From contig NC_134139.1 in the NCBI RefSeq assembly GCF_033958435.1, positions 207,621,501 to 207,685,500 of the forward strand: 64,000 nt of DNA, in the 5' to 3' direction. Each line of letters begins with the position of its first letter. Positions within the stretch are counted from its first letter, which is position 1. Below the pieces are notes generated by a model. The model did no database searches. It was not told the DNA's origin and was given only the letters and a program-made list of their open reading frames with translations. The position numbers and the translations under genes were made by a program. The DNA comes from Carettochelys insculpta (taxonomy: Eukaryota; Chordata; Testudines; Carettochelyidae). Below are positions 8,844-21,089 of the stretch, one piece after another.

Positions 8844-9065
8844 CCAGACTGGATGAGTTGATAAAACAGGCTAGAATGCTTTCTTTACAACTGTTATGGA
8901 TTGGTTTGTGTATCCAAGTGAATCTATACTCCAATGCTTTTTCTCCTGAAGGCTTTGTTGCAAGGTACTTTGCAAGAAAACTTCTGTCAACAATTTAGTT
9001 TCTTCTTGTGAATGGGAGGACAAAAGAGATCTTCTCTGTTGATGGTGGGCAGCTGGCCTGCTTGA

Positions 9066-9640
9066 CCCTTGTCTAGACAAAACAGCCAAGTGGAAAGATA
9101 GCAGCTAGGGCTGTCTGGTGTTCTGCAAGCCCTGACTATGGAGAGAGGGCCTGTTGGCACATCCAGAGTAGCTTCCTGTGGCCAGATGTCTGTGGTCAGC
9201 AGCGTTATTGCTTGTGAAGAGGAGCGGCGTGCGGCTGTTGACAAAAGTGCCATTTTCTGTGGACTTCCAGTTGACAGAAAGCCTTGGGAATTTGGGAGCT
9301 CCCCGGTTTTGTGGACAAAATGCCCCTTTTGCCGACAAAACCCTCTAGTCTAGACTTAGCCTAGTAGCTGAGGCTACGTCTACGCTAGAAGCATCTCTCA
9401 AGAGTGCTTAGTGTCGCAAGAGACGTACCGCCAAATCTTCTGTCGACAGATTGTGTCTACGCGTAAGAGCAGATGGATCCTTTGATCGCTCCGTGGCTAA
9501 AAAAAGTCCTCCGGAGCGTCTACACGGACGGCTTTCTGTTGCCAATTTCTGTTGACAAAAGGCACGTTGGTTGTGGACGACCTGCGAGTTTTGTAGCCTA
9601 AACCCTAGCGGTGTCTCCAAAAGTCTCTAGCGTAGCCCTT
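9066..9640. mobile_element. MITE-like pair, unit 2/3 junction
   Basis: Subtype-B form: TTTGATCGCTCC (one C fewer) and TACACGGACGG. Confidence 0.55.
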
Positions 9641-9694
9641 GGCGGGTAGTAAGTGGAGTGCCCCGGTTTTAGCCGCGGGGCTGGGGCTGTTGAA

Positions 9695-10628
9695 CATAGA
9701 AGCAGAGAATCCTAGAATCCTAGGACTGGAAGGGACCTCGAGAGGCCATCGAGTCCAGCCCCCTGCCCCAATGGCAGGACCAAGTACTATCTAAACCATC
9801 GCTGAGAGACATCTATCTAACCTGTTCTTAAATATCTCCAGTGATGGGGATTCCACAACCTCCCTTGGCAATTTAGTCCACTGATTGACCGCCCTGACAG
9901 TTAGGAACTTTTTCCTAATGTCCAACCTAAACCTCCCTTGCTGCAGTTTAAGCCCGTTGCCTCTTGTTCTATCCTCAGAGGCCAAGAAGAACAAGTTTTC
10001 TCCTTCTTCCTTATGACTCCCTTTTAGATACCTGAAAACCGCTATCATGTCTCCCTTCAATCGTCTCTTTTCCAAACTAAACAAGCCCAATTGTTTCAAC
10101 CTTTTTCATAGGTCACATTCTCGAGACCTTGAATCATTCTTGTCGCTCTTTTATGGACCCTCTCTAGTTTCCGCACATCTTTTTTGAACTGCGGTGCCCA
10201 GAACTGGACACAATCCTCCAGCTGAGGCCTAACCAGCGCAGAGTAGAGCGAAAGAATGACTTCTCTTGTCTTCTTCACAACACACTTGTTAATGCGTCCC
10301 AGATTCATGTTGGCTTTTTTTTGCAAAGGCATCACACTGTTGACTCATATTTAGCTTGTGGTCCACGATAATCCCTAGCTCCTGTTCTGCTGGAGTCCTT
10401 CCTAGACATCCTCTCCCCATTCTGTATGTGTGAAACGGATTGTTCCTTCCCAAGTGGAGCACTTTGCATTTGTCCTTATTAAACTTCATCCTCTTTACCT
10501 CAGACTATTTGTCCAATTTATCCAGATCATTTGGAATGACGACCCTCTCCTCCAAAGCAGTTGCAACCCCTCCCAACTTGGGATCATCTGCAAACTTAAG
10601 AAGCGTCCTTTTTATGCCAAGATCTAAA
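9695..10628 (-). mobile_element. CR1 LINE 3' fragment, unit 3
   Basis: An extra one-base loss in the T run near 10101 splits the tail into frames 9791-10099 and 10096-10335. The 3' end has a tandem AGAATCCT-type repeat. Confidence 0.93.
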
Positions 10629-11889
10629 CATCTTCATTGATGACGCGGAGAATGGACTGGATGATTCGAAGTAGGCGGAGAGGTAGTTACGCTGGCTGAC
10701 AGCGGTGAGGTACAGAGTGTCCTTGGCCAATTGGAGCAGTGGGTCAATCGGAATCTGCTGAGGTGGAAGAAGGTCAAGGGCAGAGTCCTGCACTTGGGAG
10801 GTAGGAATTGCAAGCATTGTTAGAGGCTGGGAAGTGACTGGCTAAGTTGCAGTGCAGCCAAAATAGAGCTGGGGCTGAGGGGGGCTGAGAAGCTGGCCAT
10901 GAGCCAAGAGAGTGCCCCCGTATCCAAGGAGGCGCAAGACATATTGGGGTGCATTAGGAGGAGCTTTGCCAGCAGATGGGGGAAGTGATTCTTCTCTTCT
11001 ACTCGGCGCTGCTGAGGCTGCCTCTGGGCTGGAGGACGACAGGGGGCTTGAAGTCCCGTTGCCGTCTGTGGAGTTGTGTTCCCGCCTCATGCGGGTGGCA
11101 GAGCAGCGCCAGCAGCTGCTTGAGCTGCAGCAGCTCCAAAGGGCTGCTAAAAGGCCTGGCGGGGGCTGTCCAGCAGCAGGAGCAGGCACTGAGGAAGGAT
11201 CCGTTTTTGCATAGCTATGGAATGAGAAGTGACGGTCTGGGGAGGAGCACTCCGAAAGGGATGGAGGCTGGTAGTGGAGTCCAAGCTGAAGAGGAATCAC
11301 CCCAGTGTGGCACTGATTCTAAAAAAACCCATCGCGTCCTGGGCTTTATTAAGAGCAGCATTGCGAGCGAGACTGGAGCGGTCAATCTTTTGTTGTGCTC
11401 TGTGCTGATGAGGCCCCAAGTGGAGTGTCCGGTTCTGGGGGCCACGTGTTAGGAGAGATCTGGAGAAATTGGAAGAAGTCCAAAGAAGACGAATAAAAAT
11501 GATTAAAAATCCAGAGAACGTGACCTATGAGGGTGGGAAAAGTCTGATTGTTTAGTCTGGAAAAGAGAGGGCTGGGAAGGGACACGATGAGAGCATTCAC
11601 GTAGCTACAAGGGTGATCCTAGGTGGAGGAGGAGGAAACTTCTTCTCCTTGGCCGCTGAGGCTAGAAGAGGCAATGGGCTGAAATTGACGCAAGGGAGCT
11701 TTCGGTTGGGCATTAGGGAAAACTTCCTTCCTGTCAGGGTGGTTAAACGCTGGAGTCAATTGCCCGGGGAGGTTGTGGAATCCCATCGCTGGAGATTTTG
11801 AAGAGCAGGTTAGAAAAGCACCTCTCAGGGCAGGTGTAACTGGTGCTTGGTGGTGCCCTGAGGACAGGGTGTGATATGAGGGGGTTTCC
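10629..11889 (+). mobile_element. Older CR1 remnants with insert, unit 3
   Basis: Same architecture. Private GATTCGAAG near 10665 and GGAGGTAGGAA near 10797. Confidence 0.85.
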
Positions 11890-13047
11890 AGGCACAGCTA
11901 GAGAAATCTACCCAGGGGAGGTTGACTTAAAATCAAGCTACTTTCAGCCCCAGGCTGAGATATCCTTTTCACTAAGGCAAATGCAATCAGCCACAAAAGT
12001 AGCCCTGCCAGCTCCAGCGGCCAGCCAGGTGCCAAATAAGTAAACCCACACACTTCTCAGCTGCTCCAGCAGCCCAGACCAAACAAGCCTAACTCAGGCG
12101 AAAGGTTTTCAAAGCTATTTCACCGAAGGGCAGACGGATTCTTCTAAGCCCGAAGGGCCCGGCCGCAGTCTCAAGTCACTTCATATATGGATCTAACCCA
12201 AATCGCCACGTGTGCCAGTCCTTCAGATCTAAGAGCTAAAGGTTTAGGAATACAAAAGAAAGAAGAGGTTTGGAGAGAAAAATGGTGAAAGCAATACTTC
12301 ACATCCATCCATTAGGGCTATTGATGCCGGCCAGCGGTGTTCTTTCCTGATTCTTGAAAGTCTCTGAAAGTCCACCCCATCAGGGAAACAATTTCAGGCT
12401 CCATATCTTTGCTTCCTGCAGAAGTGGAGATCCGGCGAGCTGAAGTCAGCCTGCTAGAAAACGGATCCCTGGAAACAGGACCCAGACCAAAGTATCAAGA
12501 TGAAATAGAAGATGGATGCTGCTAGGTCTACCTCCTGGAAGTGTCTTGTGTCCAGGCAGTAAAACCTTTCTCCTTGTCATCAAGCCCCTGAGGGTCCTAA
12601 AGTCACCAGCCCCAGGTAGGCTGTTGCGGCCAAGTGGCAATGGATGACTTCCAAGAGACAGACTCAGTTCCCTCGAAGGGTATTGTCCTTTGTCTCAATC
12701 AAGTGCCCTGGCGTGGGTGGCAATCACCCCTCCCGTTGTGTACTTTTGGCTCGCAATATTCCGCAGACAACTAGAGAGCTAAAAATCTATGAAGTTGACC
12801 CACAAACATGGCACAGACCTATAAGTAGCATCCCTCGATTCAGGGCATCCTCAGCTATCATGAGACACCTCCCAGGGGCCGCCAGTACAATATTTGAGAC
12901 CAACAGCTACACTGGGCACATCAGATGGCTTCCGCAGCAATAGGAAAATGCAATCGGGTGACACAGGGGACTGGCCCAGAGGAGCTGTCAAGGTTCCTTC
13001 CAAATCTAGACGACCACGGCATGGCTTCAGATGGCTGGGTGAGCAGA

Positions 13048-13069
13048 GCATTGTGGGAGAGGGGGCAGG
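13048..13069 (+). promoter_or_regulatory. U1 distal element, copy 3
   Basis: Same ZNF143-type core and G-rich box at -213. Confidence 0.75.
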
Positions 13070-13199
13070 CTGCTGAGTAGGGCCTGAATTTGGTAGCCAG
13101 GGCTTTTGTGGAGATGAATGCTAGGCTGGGCCATGGCAGGGAAGCTTGTGGCAGTGATGGCTGGTGTGGATGAGGCCTGTGAGAGGGCCGAGGCCACCT

Positions 13200-13219
13200 C
13201 CACCCTTTGCTGAGAGCCT
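13200..13219 (+). promoter_or_regulatory. U1 PSE, copy 3
   Basis: CCACCCTTTGCTGAGAGCCT; private A to T inside the element. Confidence 0.62.
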
Positions 13220-13260
13220 GGGGTACGTGAGGTGGAGCTCAGCGTGGGGGTGAGTCTCTC

Positions 13261-13424
13261 ATACTTACCTGGCAGGGGAAATACCATGATCTGGAAGGTG
13301 GTTTTCCCAGGGTGAGGCTTCTCCATTGCACTGTGGTTGTTGCTGACCCCTGTGATTTCCCCCAAGGGGAAAACTCAACTGCATAATTTGTGGTAGTGGG
13401 GGACTGCATTGGTGCTTTCCCCTG
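13261..13424 (+). ncRNA. RNU1: U1 snRNA-like gene, copy 3
   Basis: 164 nt, T32/G33 loop I, stem III 3' arm GGGGAAAA. The stem IV tetraloop is UUGG instead of UUCG. The Sm core is intact. Its PSE is the only one with a T in place of A in CACCCTATG. Confidence 0.95.
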
Positions 13425-13431
13425 ATACTAA

Positions 13432-13447
13432 GTATGACAAAAATAGA
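13432..13447 (+). terminator. snRNA 3' box, copy 3
   Basis: GTATGACAAAAATAGA at the same spacing. Confidence 0.75.
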
Positions 13448-13669
13448 CCAGACTGGATGAGTTGATAGAACAGGCTAGAATGCTTTCTTTGCAACTGTTA
13501 TGGATTGGTTTGTGTATCCAAGTGAGTCTATACTGCAATGCTTTTTCTCCTGAAGGCTTTGTTGCAAGGTACTTTGCAAGAAAACTTCTGTCAACAATTT
13601 AGTTTCTTCTTGTGAATGGGAGGACAAAAGAGATCTTCTCTGTTGATGGTGGGCAGCTGGCCTGCTTGA

Positions 13670-14244
13670 CCCTTGTCTAGACAAAACAGCCAAGTGGAAA
13701 CATAGCAGCTAGGGCTGTCTGGTGTCCTGCAAGCCCTGACTATGGAGAGAGGGCCTGTTGGCACATCCAGAGTAGCTTCCTGTGGCCAGATGTCTGTGGT
13801 CAGCAGCGTTATTGCTTGTGAGGAGGAGCGGCGTGCGGCTGTTGACAAAAGTGCCATTTTCTGTGGACTTCCAGTTGACAGAAAGCCTTGGGAATTTGGG
13901 AGCTCCCCGGTTTTGTGGACAAAATGCCCCTTTTGCCGACAAAACCCTCTAGTCTAGACTTAGCCTAGTAGCTGAGGCTACGTCTACGCTAGAAGCATCT
14001 CTCAAGAGTGCTTAGTGTCGCAAGAGACGTATCGCCAAATCTTCTGTTGACAGATTGTGTCTACGCGTAAGAGCAGATGGATCCTTTGATCGCTCCGTGG
14101 CCAAAAAAAGTCCTCCGGAGCATCTACACGGACGGCTTTCTGTTGCCAATTTCTGTTGACAAAAGGCACGTTGGTTGTGGACGACCTGCGAGTTTTGTAG
14201 CCTAAACCCTAGCGGTGTCTCCAAAAGTCTCTAGCGTAGCCCTT
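13670..14244. mobile_element. MITE-like pair, unit 3/4 junction
   Basis: Subtype-B form with GTATCGCC at 14029 and CTGTTGACAG instead of CTGTCGACAG. Confidence 0.55.
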
Positions 14245-14298
14245 GGCGGGTAGTAAGTGGAGTGCCCCGGTTTTAGCCGCGGGGCTGGGGCTGTTGAA

Positions 14299-15233
14299 CA
14301 TAGAAGCAGAGAATCCTAGAATCCTAGGACTGGAAGGGACCTCGAGAGGCCATCGAGTCCAGCCCCCTGCCCCAATGGCAGGACCAAGTACTATCTAAAC
14401 CATCGCTGAGAGACATCTATCTAACCTGTTCTTAAATATCTCCAGTGATGGGGATTCCACAACCTCCCTTGGCAATTTAGTCCACTGATTGACCGCCCTG
14501 ACAGTTAGGAACTTTTTCCTAATGTCCAACCTAAACCTCCCTTGCTGCAGTTTAAGCCCGTTGCCTCTTGTTCTATCCTCAGAGGCCAAGAAGAACAAGT
14601 TTTCTCCTTCTTCCTTATGACTCCCTTTTAGATACCTGAAAACCGCTATCATGTCTCCCTTCAATCGTCTCTTTTCCAAACTAAACAAGCCCAATTGTTT
14701 CAACCTTTTTTCATAGGTCACATTCTCGAGACCTTGAATCATTCTTGTCGCTCTTTTCTCGACCCTCTCTAATTTCCGCACATCTTTTTTGAACTGCGGT
14801 GCCCAGAACTGGACACAATCCTCCAGCTGAGGCCTAACCAGCGCAGAGTAGAGCGAAAGAATGATTTCTCTTGTTTTCTTCACAACACACTTGTTAATGC
14901 GTCCCAGATTCATGTTGGCTTTTTTTTGCAAAGGCATCACACTGTTGACTCATATTTAGCTTGTGGTCCACGATAATCCCTAGATCCTGTTCTGCTGGAG
15001 TCGTTCCTAGACAGCCTCTCCCCATTCTGTATGTGTGAAACGGATTGTTCCTTCCCAAGTGGAGCACTTTGCATTTGTCCTTATTAAACTTCATCCTGTT
15101 TACCTCAGACTATTTGTCCAATTTATCCAGATCATTTGGAATGACGACCCTCTCCTCCAAAGCAGTTGCAACCCCTCCCAACTTGGGATCATCTGCAAAC
15201 TTAAGAAGCGTCCTTTTTATGCCAAGATCTAAA
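14299..15233 (-). mobile_element. CR1 LINE 3' fragment, unit 4
   Basis: The 181-codon tail frame (14395-14940) is open to the family-type C-terminus LDRCLSAMV. Confidence 0.93.
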
Positions 15234-16494
15234 CATCTTCATTGATGACGCGGAGAATGGACTGGATGATTCCAAGTAGGCGGAGAGGTAGTTACGCTGG
15301 CTGACAGCGGTGAGGTGCAGAGTGTCCTCGGCCAATTGGAGCAGTGGGTCAATCGGAATCTGCTGAGGTGGAAGAAGGTCAAGGGCAGAGTCGTGCACTT
15401 GGGAGGGAGGAATTGTAAGCATTGTTAGAGGCTGGGAAGTGACTGGCTAAGTTGCAGTGCAGCCAAAATGGAGCTGGGGCTGAGGGGGGCTGAGAAGCTG
15501 GCCATGAGCCAAGAGAGTGCCCCCGTATCCAAGGAGGCGCAAGACATATTGGGGTGCATTAGGAGGAGCTTTGCCAGCAGATGGGGGAAGTGATTCTTCT
15601 CCTCTACTCGGCGCTGCTGAGGCTGCCTCTGGGCTGGAGGACGACAGGGGGCTTGAAGTCCCGTTGCCGTCTGTGGAGTTGTGTTCCCGCCTCATGCGGG
15701 TGGCAGAGCAGCGCCAGCAGCTGCTTGAGCTGCAGCAGCTCCAAAGGGCTGCTGAAAGGCCTGGTGGGGGCTGTCCAGCAGCAGGAGCAGGCACTGAGGA
15801 AGGATCCGTTTTTGCATAGCTATGGAATGGGAAGTGACCGTCTGGGGAGGAGCGCTCCGAAAGGGATGGAGGCTGGTAGTGGAGTCCAAGCTGAAGAGGA
15901 ATCACCCCAGTGTGGCACTGATTCTAAAAAAACCCATCGCGTCCTGGGCTTGATTAAGAGCAGCATTGCGAGCGAGACTGGAGCGGTCAATCTTTTGTTG
16001 TGCTCTGTGCTGATGAGGCCTCAAGTGGAGTGTCCAGTTCTGGGGGCCACGTGTTAGGAGAGATCTGGAGAAATTGGAAGAAGTCCAAAGAAGACGAATA
16101 AAAATGATTAAAAATCCAGAGAACGTGACCTATGAGGGTGGGAAAAGTCTGATTGTTTAGTCTGCAAAAGAGAGGGCTGGCAAGGGACACGATGAGAGCG
16201 TTCACGTAGCTACAAGGGTGATCCGAGGTGGAGGAGGAGGAAACTTCTTCTCCTTGGCCACTGAGGCCAGAAGAGGCAATGGGCTGAAATTGACGCAAGG
16301 GAGCTTTAGGTTGGGAATTAGGGAAAACTTCCTTCCTGTCAGGGTGGATAAACGCTGGAGTCAATTACCTGGGGAGGTTGTGAAATCCCATCGCTGGAGA
16401 TTTTGAAGAGCAGGTTAGAAAAGCACCTCTCAGGGCAGGTGTAACTGGTGCTTGGTTGTGCCCTGAGGACAGGGTGTGATATGAGGGGGTTTCC
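15234..16494 (+). mobile_element. Older CR1 remnants with insert, unit 4
   Basis: Right part has GATCCGAGG and GTGCTTGGTTG, shared with units 12 and 14 only. Confidence 0.85.
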
Positions 16495-17652
16495 AGGCAC
16501 AGCTAGAGAAATCTACCCAGGGGAGGTTGACTTAAAATCAAGCTACTTTCAGCCCCAGGCTGGGATTTCCTTTTCACTAAGGCAAATGCAATCAGCCACA
16601 AAAGTAGCCCTGCCAGCTCCAGCAGCCAGCCAGGTGCCAAATAAGTAAACCCACACACTTCTCAGCTGCTCCAGCAGCCCAGACCAAACAAGCCCAACTC
16701 AGGCGAAAGGTTTTGAAACCTATTTCACCCAAGAGCAGACGGATTCTTCTGGGCCCGAAGGGCCCGGCCGCAGTCTCGAGTCACTACATACGTGGATCTA
16801 ACCCGAATCGCCACGTGTGCCAGTCCTTCAGATCTAAGAGCTAAAGGTTTAGGAATACAAAAGAAAGAAGAGGTTTGGAGAGAAAAATGGTGAAAGCAAT
16901 ACTTGACATCCGTCCATTAGGGCTATTGATGCCGGCCAGCGGTGTTCTTTGCTGATTTTTGAAAGTCTCTGAAAGTCCACCCCATAAGGGAAACGATTTC
17001 AGGCTCCGTATCTTTGCTTCCTGGAGAAGTGGAGATCTGGCGAGCTGAAGTCAGCCTGCTCGAAAACGGATCCCTGGAAACAGGACCCAGACCAGAGTAT
17101 CAAGATGAAATAGAAGATGGATGCTGCTCGGTCTACCTCCTGGAAGTGTCTTGTGTCCAGGCAGTAAAACCTTTCTCCTTGTCATCAAGCCCCTGAGGGT
17201 CCTAAAGTCACCAGCCCCAGGTAGGCTGTTGCGGCCAAGTGGCAATGGATGACTTCCAAGAGACCGACTCAGTTCCCTCAAAGGGTATTGTCCTTTGTCT
17301 CAATCAAGTGCCCTGGCGTGGGTGGCAATCACCCCTCCCGTTGTGTACTTTTGGCTCGCAATATTCCGAAGACAACTAGAGAGCTGAAAATCTATGAAGT
17401 TGACCCACAAACATGGCACAGACCTATAAGTAGCATCCCTAGATTCAGGGCATCCTCAGCTATCATGAGACACCTCCCATGGGCCACCAGCACAATATTT
17501 GGTGCCCACAGCTACACTGGGCACATTAGATGGCTTCCGCAGCAATAGGAAAATGCAATGGGGTGACACAGGGGACTGGCCCAGAGGAGCTGTCAAGGTT
17601 CCTTCCAAATCTAGACGACTATGGCATGGCTTCAGATGGCTGGGTGAGCAGA

Positions 17653-17674
17653 GCATTGTGGGAGAGGGGGCAGG
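17653..17674 (+). promoter_or_regulatory. U1 distal element, copy 4
   Basis: Same ZNF143-type core and G-rich box at -213. Confidence 0.75.
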
Positions 17675-17804
17675 CTGCTGAGTAGGGCCTGAATTTGGTA
17701 GCCAGGGCTTTTGTGGAGATGAATGCGAGGCTGGGCCATGGCAGGGAAGCTTGTGGCAGTGGTGGCTGGTGTGGATGAGGCCTGTGAGAGGGCCGAGGCC
17801 ACCT

Positions 17805-17824
17805 CCACCCTATGCTGAGAGCCT
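17805..17824 (+). promoter_or_regulatory. U1 PSE, copy 4
   Basis: GAGAG form of the element at -61 to -42. Confidence 0.65.
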
Positions 17825-17865
17825 GGGGTGCGTGAGGTGGAGCTCAGCGTGGGGGTGAGTCTCTC

Positions 17866-18029
17866 ATACTTACCTGGCAGGGGAAATACCATGATCTGGA
17901 AGGTGGTTTTCCCAGGGTGAGGCTTCTTCATTGCACTGTGGTTGTTGCTGACCCCTGTGATTTCCCCCAAGGGGGAAACTCAACTGCATAATTTGTGATA
18001 GTGGGGGACTGCATTCATGCTTTCCCCTG
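17866..18029 (+). ncRNA. RNU1: U1 snRNA-like gene, copy 4
   Basis: 164 nt, T32/G33 loop I. U63 makes a U-G wobble beside the U1A loop. The Sm-site flank reads AATTTGTGA (G133 to A). The stem IV loop is UUCA, one more loss of a CpG. Confidence 0.94.
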
Positions 18030-18036
18030 ATACTAA

Positions 18037-18052
18037 GTATAGCAAAAATAGA
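18037..18052 (+). terminator. snRNA 3' box, copy 4
   Basis: GTATAGCAAAAATAGA; subtype-A spelling. Confidence 0.73.
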
Positions 18053-18263
18053 CTAGACTGAATGAGTTGATAGAGTTGGCTAAAATGCCTTGTTTAAAAC
18101 TGTTATGGATTGGTTTGTGTATCCAAGTGAGTCTAGACTGCAGTGCTTTTTTTTTCTGAAGGCTTTGTTGTCAGAAGATTTCTGTCAACAGTTTAGTTTC
18201 TTTTTGTGAATGAGAGAGCAAAAGAGATTTTCTCTGTTGATGGTGGGTAGTTGGCCTGCTTGG

Positions 18264-18839
18264 TCCTTGTCTAGACAAAACAGCTAAGTGGAAAGATAGC
18301 AGCTAGGGCTGTCTGGTGTCCTGCAAGCCCTGACTATGGAGAGAGGGCCTGTTGGCATGTTCAGAGTAGCTTCCTGTGGCCAGATGTCTGTGGACAGCAG
18401 CGTTATTGCTTGTGAGGAGGAGCAGCGTGCGGCTGTTGACAAAAGTGCCATTTTCTGTGGACTTCCAGTTGACAGAAAGCCTTGGGAATTTGGGAGCTCC
18501 CCGGTTTTGCGGACAAAATGCCCCTTTTGCCAACAAAACCCTCTAGTCTAGACTTAGCCTAGTAGCTGAGGCTAGGTCTACGCTAGAAGCATCTCTCAAG
18601 AGTACTTAGTGTCGCAAGAGACATACCGCCAAATCTTCTGTTGACAGATCGTGTCTACGCGTAAGAGCGGATGGATCCTTTGATCCGCTCCGTGGCCAAA
18701 CAAAGTCCTCCGGAGAGTCTACGCGGACGGCTTTCTGTTGCCAATTTCTGTTGACAAAAGGCACGTTGGTTGTGGACAACCTGCGAGTTTTCTAGCCCAA
18801 ACCCTAGCGGTGTCTCCAAAAGTCTCTGGTGTAGCCCTT
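18264..18839. mobile_element. MITE-like pair, unit 4/5 junction
   Basis: Subtype-A form; GAGGCTAGGTCTACGC start variant. Confidence 0.55.
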
Positions 18840-18893
18840 GGCAGCCAGCAAGTGGAGTGCCCCGGTTTTATACGCGGGGCTGGGGCTGTTGAA

Positions 18894-19828
18894 CATAGAA
18901 GCACAGAATCCTAGACTACTAGGAGTGGAAGGGACCTCGAGAGGCCATCGAGTCCAGCCCCCTGCCCCAATGGCAGGACCAAGTACTGTCTAAACCATCG
19001 CTGAGAGACATCTATCTAACCTGTTCTTAAATATATCCAGTGATGGGGATTCCACAACCAACCTTGGCAATTTAGTCCACTGTTTGACTGCCCTGACAGT
19101 TAGGAACTTTTTCCTAATGTCCAATCCACACCTGCCTTTCTGCAGTTTTAGCCCGTTGCCTCTTGTTCTATCCTCAGAGGCCAAGAAGAACAAGTTTTCT
19201 CCTTCTTCCTTATGACTCCCTTTTAGATACCTGAAAACCGCTATCATGTCTCCCTTCAATCGTCTCATTTCCAAACTAAAGAAGCCCAATTGTTTCAACC
19301 TTTTTTCATAGGTCACATTCTCGAGACCTTGAATCATTCTTGTCGCTCTTTTCTGGACCCTCTCTAGTTTCCGCACATCTTTTTTGAACTGCGGTGCCCA
19401 CAACTGGACACAATACTCCAGCTGAGGCCTAACCAGCCCAGAGTAGAGCGAAAGAATAACTTCTCTTGTCTTGTTCACAACGCACTTGTTAATGCGTCCT
19501 AGAATCATGTTGTCTTTTTTTTGCAACGGCATCACACTGTTGACTCATATTTAGCTTGTGGTCCACGATAATCCCTAGATCCTGTTCTGCTGGAGTCGTT
19601 CCTAGACAGCCTCTCCCCATTCTGTATGTGTGAAACGGATTGTTCCTTCCCAAGTGGAGCACTTTGCATTTGTCCTTATTAAACTTCATCCTGTTTACCT
19701 CAGACTATTTGTCTAATTTATCCAGATCATTTGGAATGACGACCCTCTCCTCCAAAGCAGTTGCAACCCCTCCCAACTTGGGATCATCTGCAAACTTAAG
19801 AAGCGTCCTTTTTATGCCAATATCTAAA
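18894..19828 (-). mobile_element. CR1 LINE 3' fragment, unit 5
   Basis: Subtype A. Tail frame 18990-19535 with FFSLEMRRL, shared with unit 7 at an offset of 9210 bp. Confidence 0.93.
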
Positions 19829-21089
19829 CATCTTCACTGATGACGCGGAGAATGGACTGGATGATTCCAAGTAGGCGGAGAGGTAGTTACGCTGGCTGAC
19901 AGCGGTGAGGTGCAGAGTGTCCTCGGCCAATTGGAGCAGTGGGTCAATCGGAATCTGCTGAGGTGGAAGAAGGTCAAGGGCAGAGTCCTGCACTTGGGAG
20001 GGAGGAATTGCAAGCATTGTTAGAGGCTGGGAAGTGACTGGCTAAGTTGCAGTGCAGCCAAAATGGAGCTGGGGCTGACAGGGGCTGAGAAGCTGGCCAT
20101 GAGCCAAGAGAGTGCCCCCGTATCCAAGGAGGCGCAAGACATATTGGGGTGTGTTAGGAGGAGCTTTGCCAGCAGATGGGGGAAGTGATTCTTCTCCTCT
20201 ACTCGGCACTGCTGAGGCTGCCTCTGGGCTGGAGGACGACAGGGGGCTTGAAGTCCCGTTGCCGTCTGTGGAGTTGTGTTCCTGCCTCATGCGGGTGGCA
20301 GAGCAGTGCCAGCAGCTGCTTGAGCTGCAGCAGCTCCAAAGGGCTGCTGAAAGGCCTGGCGAGGCCTGTCCAACAGCAGGAGCAGGCACCGAGGAAGGCT
20401 ACGTTTTTGCATAGCTATGGAATGGGAAGTGACCGTCTGGGGAGGAGCGCTCCGAAAGGGATGGAGGCTGGTAGTGGAGTCCAAGCTGAAGAGGAATCAC
20501 CCCAGTGTGGCACTGATTCTAAAAAAACCCATCGCGTCCTGGGCTTTATTAAGAGCAGCATTGCGAGCGAGACTGGAGCGGTCAATCTTTTGTTGTGCTC
20601 TGTGCTGATGAGGCCTCAAGCGGAGTGTCCGGTTCTGGGGGCCACGTGTTAGAAGAGATCTGGACAAATTGGAAGAAGTCCAAAGAAGACTAATAAAAAT
20701 GATTAAAAATCCAGAGAACGTGACCTATGAGAGTTGGAAAAGTCTGATTGTTTAGTCTGGAAAAGAGAGGGCTGGGAAGGGACACGATGAGAGCTTTCAC
20801 GTAGCTAGAAGGGTGATCCTAGGTGGAGGAGGAGGAAACTTCTTCTCCTTGGCCGCTGAGGCTAGAAGAGGCAATGGGCTGAAATTGACGCAAGGGAGCT
20901 TTAGGTTGGGCATTAGGAAAAACTTCCTTCCTGTCAGGGTGGATAAACGCTGGAGTCAATTGCCTGGGGAGGTTGTGGAATCCCATCGCTGGAGATTTTG
21001 AAAAGCAGGTTAGAAAAGCACCTCTCAGGGCAGGTGTAACTGGTGCTTGGTGGTGCCCTGAGTACAGGGTGTGATATGAGGGGGTTTCC
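19829..21089 (+). mobile_element. Older CR1 remnants with insert, unit 5
   Basis: The insert has private changes (GGCGAGGCCTG near 20358, GGCTACG near 20398). Confidence 0.85.

Larger units (their letters stand above)
4596..9201. repeat. Array unit 2 (4606 bp)
   Basis: The minus-strand CR1 is subtype B (CCAACCTAAACCTCCC). The spacer after U1 is the long form, GTTGCAAGGTACTTTGCAAG near 8958. It carries the most diverged complete U1 copy of the window. Confidence 0.95.
9202..13805. repeat. Array unit 3 (4604 bp)
   Basis: Subtype-B CR1 with a one-base deletion in the T run near 10100, T32-form U1, and a long post-U1 spacer. The base after AATGC near 13120 gives GCTAGG, as in units 7-11 and 13. 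Confidence 0.95.
13806..18399. repeat. Array unit 4 (4594 bp)
   Basis: The CR1 is subtype B, but the right half is subtype A: GGGCCC palindrome at 16751, CTCGGTCTACC near 17128, and the short post-U1 spacer. The unit is therefore a mosaic. Confidence 0.95.

Noticed and set aside
16751..16765. GGGCCCGAAGGGCCC hairpin as a regulatory element
   Set aside because: It is present only in units 4, 5, 8, 12, 13 and 14. The other units lack half of the stem (AAGCCCGAAGGGCCC), so it is a subtype difference without further support.
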